Source of the DNA: Saccharibacter sp. EH611
GTDB taxonomy: Bacteria > Pseudomonadota > Alphaproteobacteria > Acetobacterales > Acetobacteraceae
DNA: 64,000 bases
NCBI RefSeq assembly: GCF_009834765.1
Contig: NZ_WVHP01000021.1
Coordinates: forward strand, 62,001-126,000
Direction: 5' to 3'
A model generated the notes under the pieces. That model saw only the letters and a program-made list of their open reading frames with translations. It was not told the DNA's origin and did not search any database. The first letter of the stretch is position 1, and each line of letters begins with the position of its first letter. Made by a program: the position numbers and the translations under genes. Shown piece by piece: positions 34,715 to 43,903 of this stretch.

Positions 34715-36289
34715 ATGTCCTTTCAGCATCCTTCTTTTGGTTCTGTGTCTGATGATCGTGTTATTATTTTTGACACGACATTGCGCGATGGTGAGCAATC
34801 CCCCGGATTCTCAATGAATTTGAGCGAGAAGCTGCGTATGGCGCATGCTTTATCTGCGTTGGGTGTGGATGTTATCGAAGCTGGTTTCCCTGTTGCATCC
34901 GAGGGCGACTTTGAAAGTGTGCGGCAAATCGCTGAAAATGTGGATGGCTCGGTCATTTGTGCGCTGGCTCGCAGTGGTGGCAAGCGTGATATTGAAGCCG
35001 CTGGTGAGGCACTGAAAAAAGCGAAACGTGGACGGATCCATAACTTCATTTCCACGTCGCCTCTGCATATGAAGTATAAACTGCGCATGGCGCCAGAACG
35101 TGTGCTGGAGTTGATCGCAGAAGGGAATAAGCAGTCTCGTCAATACACCGATGATGTGGAATGGTCTGCTGAAGACGGGTCACGTACAGAGCCAGATTTC
35201 CTGTGTCGCTGTGTGGAGACCGCTATTCGTCACGGTGCCACAACGATTAATATTCCCGATACAGTTGGCTTTGCGACGCCTGATGAGATGCAAGCCATCT
35301 TTACGATGCTGCGTGAGCGTGTTCCGGGTGCAGATCAGGTTATTTTCTCCACACATAACCATAATGACCTGGGCTTAGCGGTCGGAAATACGTTGGCTTC
35401 TCTCGAGGGTGGGGCTCGGCAGATTGAATGCACCATCAATGGGATTGGTGAGCGTGCCGGTAATGCCGCGCTGGAAGAAATCGTTATGGCGTTACGGACA
35501 CGTCATGATCGCTATGGTTTGAACACGCAGATTGAAACGCCGCGCTTGTTGAGTGTGTCGCGCTTGCTGGCGGCAACGACAGGATTCGATGTTCAGCCCA
35601 ACAAAGCGATCGTGGGACGGAATGCCTTTGCCCATGAAAGTGGCATTCATCAGGACGGCGTGCTGAAACATGCGGGTACCTATGAAATTATGACGCCTGA
35701 GAGCGTGGGCTGGAACAGCACGTCCTTGGTGCTGGGGAAACATTCTGGCCGTGCGGCTTTCCGCGATAAATTGCGCGCTCTGGGGTATGAAGAGATTGAT
35801 GATGCGACACTCTCTGCTGCTTTTAAACGTTTCAAAGAGTTGGCGGATCAGAAAAAGGTCGTGTTTGATGATGATGTGCGGGCTTTGGTGGATGAGGAAG
35901 GCCGCGATCATGACCGTGTTGAGTTGCAGTCCTTAACGCTGCAAGGCGGTACACGCCATGCCGCGCATGTCAGCTTGGAAATGACGGTTGATGGAGAGCT
36001 TCGTCAGGTTGAAGCAGAAGGTAATGGCCCGGTTGATGCGGCCTTCCGTGCGATTGGGGAAGCCTTCCCGCATGAAGCAACGCTTGCGTTGTTCTCTGTT
36101 GGGAATGTGACAGAAGGAACTGATGCGCAAGCACGCACAACGGTGCGTCTGCAAGAAGCAGGGCGGCTTGTTGATGGGCAAGGGAGCGATGCTGATACGG
36201 TTGTGTCTGCAGCGCGAGCCTATATCCATGCGCTCAATAAGTTGTTGGTCAAGCGGGAACGTCGTGCTCCAGAAGAATTGACTGTTTAA
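34715..36289 (+). CDS. leuA: 2-isopropylmalate synthase
   Basis: First committed step of leucine synthesis: acetyl-CoA plus 2-oxoisovalerate to 2-isopropylmalate. The TIM-barrel domain has IFDTTLRDGEQSPG near the start, the metal-binding STHNHNDLGLAVGN, and GIGERAGNAALEE; the C-terminal regulatory domain (about 390-515) binds leucine for feedback inhibition. ATG 34715 sits 7 bases after AGGTGAGG; GTG 34703 is the longer alternative. About 524 residues, the LeuA type 1 length. No other leu genes are adjacent. Confidence 0.97.
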   Translation: MSFQHPSFGSVSDDRVIIFDTTLRDGEQSPGFSMNLSEKLRMAHALSALGVDVIEAGFPVASEGDFESVRQIAENVDGSVICALARSGGKRDIEAAGEALKKAKRGRIHNFISTSPLHMKYKLRMAPERVLELIAEGNKQSRQYTDDVEWSAEDGSRTEPDFLCRCVETAIRHGATTINIPDTVGFATPDEMQAIFTMLRERVPGADQVIFSTHNHNDLGLAVGNTLASLEGGARQIECTINGIGERAGNAALEEIVMALRTRHDRYGLNTQIETPRLLSVSRLLAATTGFDVQPNKAIVGRNAFAHESGIHQDGVLKHAGTYEIMTPESVGWNSTSLVLGKHSGRAAFRDKLRALGYEEIDDATLSAAFKRFKELADQKKVVFDDDVRALVDEEGRDHDRVELQSLTLQGGTRHAAHVSLEMTVDGELRQVEAEGNGPVDAAFRAIGEAFPHEATLALFSVGNVTEGTDAQARTTVRLQEAGRLVDGQGSDADTVVSAARAYIHALNKLLVKRERRAPEELTV

Positions 36290-36303
36290 GCTTCTATAAA
36301 CAG

Positions 36304-36336
36304 CGCCTCTGTGACGAGATGTAGCGTGTAGAGGCG
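36304..36336 (+). terminator. Short inverted repeat after leuA
   Basis: CGCCTCT (36304-36310) pairs with AGAGGCG (36330-36336), 14 bases past the leuA stop and just before the permease gene. No T-tract follows, so terminator function is doubtful. Confidence 0.3.
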
Positions 36337-36350
36337 AGGGAGAGTTACCG

Positions 36351-37121
36351 ATGGTACATGGGTGGGTTTATACACTCTCAGGATTGCTGGTTGGTTTTCT
36401 AGTCGGCATGACCGGTGTTGGTGGCGGCTCACTCATGACGCCTTTGCTGATTTTGCTCTGCGGTGTGAAGCCGCAGACAGCTGTCGGGACAGATCTTATT
36501 TATGCAGCCGTTACGAAGTTGGTGGGGACGACGCTTAACCGACATTTAGGAACGGTTGATTGGCGGATCGTTGGTTGGTTGATGGCAGGGAGCCTGCCTG
36601 GTGCGCTCATCTGCCTCATTTCCCTACATCATATGGGGGCATCGTCGGCCTCAACGGCTCATCTCATTCATGTCGTGCTTGGGGTGAGTTTGTTGATTAC
36701 TGCTCCAGCTATTTTGTTTCGCCCTCACTTGCAGGCATGGGTGTCTAAGAGAGCTGTTTTTGGCGAGGCACGGGTGCGGGGCTTAACGGTATTACTGGGA
36801 TTAGTTCTTGGTGGTATGGTGGCTCTGTCTTCAGTTGGGGCTGGGGCGATTGGAATGGCCGCTCTTGTGATGCTGTATCCTAAAACACCGATGAGAACGC
36901 TCGTTGCTGTTGATATTGCTCATGCGGTTCCGCTTGCGTTGGTGGCCGGAGGAGGGCACTGGCTAGAAGGGTCAACGGATTTTTACGTGGTTGCGTGGCT
37001 TTTAAGTGGGTCGATTCCGGGGATCTTGTTAGGCACGACATGCGCTGGGCGGTGTCATGAAGGCTTGCAGCGTTGGGTGCTGGGCTTGTTGCTGCTTTTA
37101 ATCGGTTTTAGGATGATATAG
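36351..37121 (+). CDS. TSUP-family permease (TauE/SafE-like)
   Basis: Inner-membrane permease of the TauE/SafE family, which exports or imports sulfite, sulfonates and related anions; the substrate here is unknown. There are about eight hydrophobic segments, with the family repeat GMTGVGGGSLMTPLL near the N-terminus and VALSSVGAGAIGMAAL in the second half. 256 residues, normal. It starts at ATG 36351 after GAGGGAGAG. No sulfur genes are adjacent; it lies between leuA and mreB. Confidence 0.86.
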   Translation: MVHGWVYTLSGLLVGFLVGMTGVGGGSLMTPLLILLCGVKPQTAVGTDLIYAAVTKLVGTTLNRHLGTVDWRIVGWLMAGSLPGALICLISLHHMGASSASTAHLIHVVLGVSLLITAPAILFRPHLQAWVSKRAVFGEARVRGLTVLLGLVLGGMVALSSVGAGAIGMAALVMLYPKTPMRTLVAVDIAHAVPLALVAGGGHWLEGSTDFYVVAWLLSGSIPGILLGTTCAGRCHEGLQRWVLGLLLLLIGFRMI

Positions 37122-37315
37122 AGATTATCTCTGTAAAGTTTCTTATAGTGAATGGGATGGAAAACTCTCTTTTGGGGGATTCATTCTATTTTCTTTGTAA
37201 TAATTGCTTTTCATTGTGAAGATAGCCTTGCTGAAGAGGGGTTCCTGCCTCTAAATTGCCGCCGGGTACATGGTAGTATTCAGCGTTTTCTGTTTTTATC
37301 CTCACGGTTTTGTGA

Positions 37316-38383
<1,068 letters not shown>

Positions 38384-38407
38384 TCCCATTCCGGAGCTGA
38401 AGGGGCG

Positions 38408-39343
38408 ATGTTATCGATTCATGCACGGCAGATTGTTGAAGGGTTGGTGCTACCAGTCCTTATCTTTGTGGCTATTGCACTTGTCTTTGTTGGGCAGGTA
38501 TGGCCGCATAAAGTGCAAGCTGTACGTTTGGCTGTTGCAGGAGAGATGGCACCGCTTTACAGCGTATTGACCTATCCACAGCGTAAGGTCATCCAATGGG
38601 AGACCGTGCTAGAGGGGGTAACGAATATTGCGGAGGAAAATGCTCGCTTACGGAAGGAGAACCGTCAGCTTCAGCATTGGTACGCGCTTTCTACCTCTTT
38701 AGCGGCGGAAAATACGCGTCTTAAGTCGATCTTACATTGGGGGAATGACCCTAATTTAGCCGATATTAGTGGTTGGGTTGTGCGTGACGAAAGCGGCCCT
38801 TACCTACATGCTGTTTTGCTGGATATAGGTGAGCAGAACCCTGTGCATATGGGTAGTGTCGCTGTCGATGCGAATGGCCTCGTTGGGCGCGTGAGTGAGG
38901 TAGGCGCACGTGTCGTGCGGGTATTGCTCATCAATGATGCGACAAGTCGTATTCCCGTTCGGCTTGTTTCGTCTCATGCCGATGCTATTATGGCTGGGGA
39001 TAACTCACTTTATCCGCGCCTGATGTATTACAATCAGGATGTTCACCCTGTGGAAGGCGAACGCGTGGAAACGCGTGGTCAAACGGGGATTACAGGAGGA
39101 GTAGCTATTGGGCGTGTGCATTATCTAAATGAGCGGCGGCCTGTCATTGTGCCTGATGCTGACTTGGCTCATCTAGATTTAGTGCGTGTTTTTGACAATG
39201 ACACAGCGCTTGAGTCTCCCCCTGCAGCGGGACGTGTGAAAGAGAAGCCTTTTTTGAGAAATACGCCAGATGATAAAAAAGAGGGCGCTTTCTCACAGGG
39301 GCTGAAGCATATTTGGCCTTTTTCCCAGTTTAGTCATGAGTAA
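38408..39343 (+). CDS. mreC: Rod shape-determining protein MreC
   Basis: Bitopic periplasmic scaffold that links MreB to the wall synthases and activates PBP2. It has one N-terminal membrane helix (about 10-32), a coiled coil (about 68-105, AEENARLRKENRQLQH) and the paired beta-barrel domain (about 110-275) with VDANGLVGRV and TSRIPVRL. The C-terminal tail is charged. 311 residues, normal; it follows mreB by 24 bases. Confidence 0.95.
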   Translation: MLSIHARQIVEGLVLPVLIFVAIALVFVGQVWPHKVQAVRLAVAGEMAPLYSVLTYPQRKVIQWETVLEGVTNIAEENARLRKENRQLQHWYALSTSLAAENTRLKSILHWGNDPNLADISGWVVRDESGPYLHAVLLDIGEQNPVHMGSVAVDANGLVGRVSEVGARVVRVLLINDATSRIPVRLVSSHADAIMAGDNSLYPRLMYYNQDVHPVEGERVETRGQTGITGGVAIGRVHYLNERRPVIVPDADLAHLDLVRVFDNDTALESPPAAGRVKEKPFLRNTPDDKKEGAFSQGLKHIWPFSQFSHE

Positions 39344-39354
39344 GGGGGGAGCGC

Positions 39355-39921
39355 ATGTCAGCTCATTATGATCGCGCGTCTCTCCGGCAGAATAATCTAT
39401 CACAACGGACGATGAGGCAGACTTTACGCATGCTTTGGAAGACGCTGCTTCCAAGCCTTTTTATGATCGTGCTGAGCATCGTTTTCGCAGCTCCTTTTCG
39501 TATCCTTGGTCAAGGTGAGCTTCAAACGGGATTAGTTTTAGGAACTGTGTGGTTTTGGTCGCTCTATCGCCCTGCTTCAATGCCGATATGGTTGCTCTTG
39601 ATAAGCGGATTAATCATTGAGCTTTTTGTTTCCACCCCTCCGGGGCTTTTGCTGCTTTGGATGCTGGTTGTTTATGGTGTGGCACATATGGTGCGTTTCC
39701 ATTTTGCAGAAGGGGGCTTTTTTCGCTACTGGGGGCTATATTCCTTGACAGTGCTGGTGGGTGCGGTCTTGGAATGGTGCTTGTTATCCGTGCGCGCTAT
39801 GATGATCCTTTCGCCTTCTGCGCTGTTTTTCCAGTGGAGCTTGAGTGTAGGGGTTTATCCGCTTCTTCACGTTGCGTTTGTTTTAGGGCGTCATTTTTCT
39901 CATCCGTCTGATCATCCCTAA
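39355..39921 (+). CDS. mreD: Rod shape-determining membrane protein MreD
   Basis: Small integral membrane protein of the elongasome with about five hydrophobic segments and the loosely conserved PDLL-like region replaced by RPASMPIWLLL. 188 residues, with a charged N-terminal tail. Identity rests on hydropathy and on its place between mreC and the PBP2 gene. It starts 11 bases after mreC with a GGGGGGAGCG ribosome site. Confidence 0.85.
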   Translation: MSAHYDRASLRQNNLSQRTMRQTLRMLWKTLLPSLFMIVLSIVFAAPFRILGQGELQTGLVLGTVWFWSLYRPASMPIWLLLISGLIIELFVSTPPGLLLLWMLVVYGVAHMVRFHFAEGGFFRYWGLYSLTVLVGAVLEWCLLSVRAMMILSPSALFFQWSLSVGVYPLLHVAFVLGRHFSHPSDHP

Positions 39922-39981
39922 GGGGAGTAAGCCTTCGGGCGAGCTTCTCTGCCTGTGGTTATCTCTTACTGTTTTGTTTTC

Positions 39982-41940
39982 ATGATCTTCCAGCGCCCGT
40001 CATCATTTAAAATATTTGAGGCGTCGTCTCCTTCCAAAGAGGCGGAGCGTGGAGCGGGTGGGCGCGGTGTGTTTACACGGCGTGCTCTCTTGATGATGGC
40101 TGTGCAGGTAGGTGTGTTGGGGACGCTGGCTCACCGACTGTATAATTTGCAAGCCGTGCAGGGGGAGCAGCTGCGCGCGTTAGCGCGGCGCAACCGTACG
40201 AGTAAGCGTCTAATTGCGCCTGCACGAGGGCCGTTGTACGATCGTTGCGGTGTGTTGCTAGCGGGTAGCCGCCCCAATTGGCGGGCGCTGTTGATGCCTG
40301 AAGAAACAACCGATATCGGGGCAGTTATTGAGCGGTTTGCGCATATTGTCCCTCTTGATGAGCGTGATCATGCGCGTATTGAGCGTGATCGGCGTCATTT
40401 GCGTCGTTATGTTCCGCTTACGTTAAAAGAGTTTTTGTCGTGGGATGATATGGCCCGTATTGGGCTTAATGCTCCGACCTTACCGGGTGTGTTGGTTGAT
40501 GTTGGGTCAACGCGTGAATATCCTCTTAAAGAGCTAACGGCGCATTTGGTGGGCTATGTGGCTCCGCCTAATGAAAAAGATGTGCAAAAAGATGGTACGT
40601 TTGCTCTTCCGGGAATGCGCGTAGGGCGTGCTGGGCTTGAGCAAACGCAGGATGAGCGATTGCGCGGACATCCTGGCTCTGTAGAGATGGAAGTAAATGC
40701 GGTTGGGCGTGTTGTCGGTGAGGTGGAGCGCACAGAAGGCCTGCCCGGCAATACATTAGGCCTCTCTCTTGATAGCGCCTTGCAAGCGCAAGTGCGCGAC
40801 CGGTTGGGCGAGAGGATTGCGAGTGCGGTGGTGATGGACTGCCGCAATGGGGAGGTGATGGCGATGGTCAGCACTCCTTCTTTTGATCCATCGTTGTTTG
40901 ATTCAGGCGTGAGCCATGCTCAGTGGAATAGCTGGATGTCTGACCCACGGACACCGCTTGTTGATAAAGCGGTGTCGGGCCTTTATCCGCCCGGTTCCAC
41001 TTTTAAGCCGGCTGTAGCGATGGCTGCACTAAGTTCAGGTTCTGTGGCGCCTGAGGAGCGTTTTACGTGCCCTGGTTATTATGATGTGGGTGGGGTGCGT
41101 TTCCATTGTTGGAACCGGTATGGCCACGGGTCTATCAACATGCGGCAGGGGCTAAAATATTCGTGTGACGTGTATTTTTATCAGGTGGCGCGTCGTTGTG
41201 GCATTGATGTTATCCATCAGGCTGGTGGAACCTTTGGGCTGACGGGTAAGCTGGGTATTGAGCTGCCACATGTCAGGGCAGGTTCGATCCCTACTCCGGC
41301 GATGCGTCGTAAGCAGGGCTTCCATTGGAATGGCGGTGATACCGTTAATGCGGGGATCGGGCAGGGGCTAGTGCAGGTTACACCACTGGCCTTGGCCACT
41401 TATGCATCGCGTTTAGCGACGGGGCGCTTGGTCACCCCGCATTTATTGCGCACGGTAGAACACTCTCTTGTACCAGAGGCAGAGCCGGGATTGTTTGGTA
41501 AAATGCCTTTTACGGCAGCGCATCTTGATGTGGTAAAGGGCGGTATGTTCGCGGTGGTCAATGAGCCACAGGGGACAGCACCGGCTGCGCGGCTTTCTCT
41601 TCCCGGTATTAAAATGGCCGGCAAAACGGGCTCGGCTCAGGTGCGGCGTGTCCCGAGAGCTTTGCGAGAGAGTGGGCACTTTAATTCGATGAATCTTCCT
41701 TGGGAATATCGCCCTCACGCGCTTTTTATTTGCTTCGCGCCTTATGACAATCCACGTTATGCTGTTTCTGTTGTTGTTGAACATGGGAATGCCGGAGCAA
41801 CGGAAGCTGCTCCTCTCGCTGCGCGCATCATGACGGATACGTTATTGCGTAACCCTGCGGAGAGAACGCCTTTCTCGCGTGAAGGGCAGTCCCCGCCAGT
41901 GGCCCCTTCTGAGCATGAGAGTCATGGAAAGTCGTCCTAA
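39982..41940 (+). CDS. mrdA: Penicillin-binding protein 2 (transpeptidase)
   Basis: Elongation-specific transpeptidase that crosslinks peptidoglycan with RodA. One membrane helix (about 35-55) precedes the dimerisation/pedestal domain and the transpeptidase domain with SxxK in PPGSTFKP, SxD in YSCDVYFYQ and KTG in AGKTGSAQV. ATG 39982 gives 652 residues; GTG 39955 would add nine, and neither has a clear ribosome site. Its TAA overlaps the rodA ATG by one base. Confidence 0.95.
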   Translation: MIFQRPSSFKIFEASSPSKEAERGAGGRGVFTRRALLMMAVQVGVLGTLAHRLYNLQAVQGEQLRALARRNRTSKRLIAPARGPLYDRCGVLLAGSRPNWRALLMPEETTDIGAVIERFAHIVPLDERDHARIERDRRHLRRYVPLTLKEFLSWDDMARIGLNAPTLPGVLVDVGSTREYPLKELTAHLVGYVAPPNEKDVQKDGTFALPGMRVGRAGLEQTQDERLRGHPGSVEMEVNAVGRVVGEVERTEGLPGNTLGLSLDSALQAQVRDRLGERIASAVVMDCRNGEVMAMVSTPSFDPSLFDSGVSHAQWNSWMSDPRTPLVDKAVSGLYPPGSTFKPAVAMAALSSGSVAPEERFTCPGYYDVGGVRFHCWNRYGHGSINMRQGLKYSCDVYFYQVARRCGIDVIHQAGGTFGLTGKLGIELPHVRAGSIPTPAMRRKQGFHWNGGDTVNAGIGQGLVQVTPLALATYASRLATGRLVTPHLLRTVEHSLVPEAEPGLFGKMPFTAAHLDVVKGGMFAVVNEPQGTAPAARLSLPGIKMAGKTGSAQVRRVPRALRESGHFNSMNLPWEYRPHALFICFAPYDNPRYAVSVVVEHGNAGATEAAPLAARIMTDTLLRNPAERTPFSREGQSPPVAPSEHESHGKSS

Positions 41941-43115
41941 TGCCTGACCTAACCGTTCCCCGTGCTGCGCGCCGTTTTTTGCGGGAAGAGCCAAAGCTTA
42001 AGCTCTTCTCACTTTTATTGCGGATTAATTGGATTTTTGTCCTATTGATCTGTCTATTAGCAGGCGTTGGGTATGGGGCGCTCTATTCTGCAGGAGGGGG
42101 AAAGCCCATTCCGTTTGCCGAACCGCAGCTTATTCGCTTTGGCTTTGGCGTGCTGATGATGATTGTGGTGGCGCTCCTGAGCCCGCGTGTGCTGCGTCTG
42201 CTCTCTGTCCCGATCTATATCCTGTCTATCTTGATGCTGGGATTGGTGTTGAAGATGGGGCATGTCGGGAAAGGCGCTGAACGCTGGATTAACATGGGTG
42301 GTTTTCAGTTCCAGCCCTCTGAATTTGCTAAAATAGCCCTCGTTTTGATCCTCGCGACATGGTTTCACAGAGTAGGGCGTGAAAAACTTGGGAATCCCCT
42401 ACGGCTTATTGTCCCGGCACTGTTGGTTTTATTGCCGGTCATTCTTGTGCTTAAAGAGCCGAACTTAGGAACCGCCAGCATTGTTGGGATGATTGGGGCC
42501 TCTCTCTTTTTTGTAGCGGGGATGCGTTGGTGGCAAATCTTCGTTCTTGTTGCACCAATCCCTTTTCTTGGGAATTTTGTGTACAGCCATCTCCACGACT
42601 ATCAAAAAGCGCGTATTGATACGTTTCTACATCCCGAGCATGACCCGCTTGGAGCGGGGTACAATATTATTCAGTCCAAAATTGCCTTAGGGTCTGGTGG
42701 TATTTGGGGGGAAGGCTATCTGCATGGGAGTCAGGGGCAGCTTAACTTCCTTCCTGAAAAACAAACTGATTTTATCTTCACGATGATTGGTGAAGAATGG
42801 GGCTATGCAGGAGGCGTGGCGGTTATTGTTCTGCTGGGTGTCATTGTCCTGAGCGGGATGGTGATGGCGCTGCGTTGTCGTAATCGTTTTGGTTGTTTAG
42901 TGGGATTGGGGATTTCGGTTGATTTCTTTCTCTATTGCGTTGTCAATTTGTCGATGGTGATGGGGGTTATCCCGGTTGGTGGCGTGCCTTTGCCGCTGAT
43001 TTCTTATGGTGGTTCTGCCATGTTGACGATGATGTTCGGCTTCGGTTTGCTGCTTTCCACATGGGTTTATCGCGATGACCTTGATTTAGGGACTGATCAA
43101 CAACATTCTTCATAG
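41940..43115 (+). CDS. rodA: Peptidoglycan glycosyltransferase RodA
   Basis: SEDS-family polymerase with about ten membrane helices that makes glycan strands in the elongasome. Conserved parts include MGGFQFQPSEFAKIALVL, KEPNLGTASI, GSGGIWGEGYLHGSQGQLNFLPEKQTDFIFT and PLPLISYGGSAMLT. 391 residues, normal. It is translationally coupled to mrdA through a one-base overlap. Confidence 0.97.
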   Translation: MPDLTVPRAARRFLREEPKLKLFSLLLRINWIFVLLICLLAGVGYGALYSAGGGKPIPFAEPQLIRFGFGVLMMIVVALLSPRVLRLLSVPIYILSILMLGLVLKMGHVGKGAERWINMGGFQFQPSEFAKIALVLILATWFHRVGREKLGNPLRLIVPALLVLLPVILVLKEPNLGTASIVGMIGASLFFVAGMRWWQIFVLVAPIPFLGNFVYSHLHDYQKARIDTFLHPEHDPLGAGYNIIQSKIALGSGGIWGEGYLHGSQGQLNFLPEKQTDFIFTMIGEEWGYAGGVAVIVLLGVIVLSGMVMALRCRNRFGCLVGLGISVDFFLYCVVNLSMVMGVIPVGGVPLPLISYGGSAMLTMMFGFGLLLSTWVYRDDLDLGTDQQHSS

Positions 43116-43172
43116 GTAGAAGCGGGGCATGATAACCGCAGAGTGGAAGCGGTGGGAAAGCGGAGGTTGGTT

Positions 43173-43826
43173 ATGTTGCATCATTACGTCGTTCCTTTAG
43201 CTGCTTTTGCGGTTGCGGCGTTGGTTTTTACGATTACACCGGGGCTGGATACGGTGATGATCCTGCGCACCGCGGCAGCGGATGGGCGCCGTTGTGCAGC
43301 AGGGGCCATTTTGGGGATCGGCGCTGGGCTCAGCCTATGGGGGATTGGCGCTGTCTTTGGGCTCACAGCCCTGCTGGCAGCGTCCGCAACGGCGTTTATG
43401 GCTGTGAAATTTGCTGGGGCTCTTTATTTGGCTTGGATGGGGATTGGGCTTTTATTCCGCCCTCGGTCGGGCCTGACAGCTCCAGAGGGGCAGACGTCAG
43501 ATCATAAACAGAGCACTCATCCTTTTTGGATGGGGTTTCAGCGGGGTTTGTTGACGGATATCTTGAACCCCAAGGTGGGGATTTTTGTTATTACGTTTTT
43601 CCCGCAATTTATTCCCCACCATGTCGACATGGCGCTGTTTACGTTGCTTCAAGCCTTTATACAGGTAGTTCTGTCGGTTCTATGGCTAGGGCTTTTGGTG
43701 CTGTTGACGGTGCCTTTGGCGGGTTTTTTCAATCGTCCAACAGTGATGCGGCGTTTAGATCGTCTGACCGGGCTGATCTTTATCGGGTTTGGGGCCAAGC
43801 TCTTTATGACCCATAATCCGCATTAA
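43173..43826 (+). CDS. LysE/RhtB-family exporter
   Basis: Inner-membrane exporter of amino acids or similar metabolites, with about six hydrophobic segments. It shows family features near the N-terminus (TPGLDTVMILRTAAADGRR, GIGAGLSLWG), and FQRGLLTDILNPKVGIFVITFFPQF in the middle. ATG 43173 is 6 bases after GGAGG (43162-43166); a GTG at 43143 is less likely. About 217 residues. The substrate is unknown. It lies after rodA, but function gives no reason to count it in that operon. Confidence 0.88.
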   Translation: MLHHYVVPLAAFAVAALVFTITPGLDTVMILRTAAADGRRCAAGAILGIGAGLSLWGIGAVFGLTALLAASATAFMAVKFAGALYLAWMGIGLLFRPRSGLTAPEGQTSDHKQSTHPFWMGFQRGLLTDILNPKVGIFVITFFPQFIPHHVDMALFTLLQAFIQVVLSVLWLGLLVLLTVPLAGFFNRPTVMRRLDRLTGLIFIGFGAKLFMTHNPH

Positions 43827-43840
43827 AAGCGCTGCTTATA

Positions 43841-43880
43841 AAAAACCCCTGCTTCGGTGAAACCGGGCAGGGGTTTTTTT
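43841..43880. terminator. Bidirectional intrinsic terminator between lysE-type gene and glyS
   Basis: AAAAACCCCTGC (43841-43852) pairs with GCAGGGGTTTTTTT (43867-43880), with an inner CGG/CCG pairing. A- and T-tracts on both sides serve the two convergent genes. Confidence 0.92.
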
Positions 43881-43903
43881 GTGGGTATGAAAGAAGAGCC
43901 GCT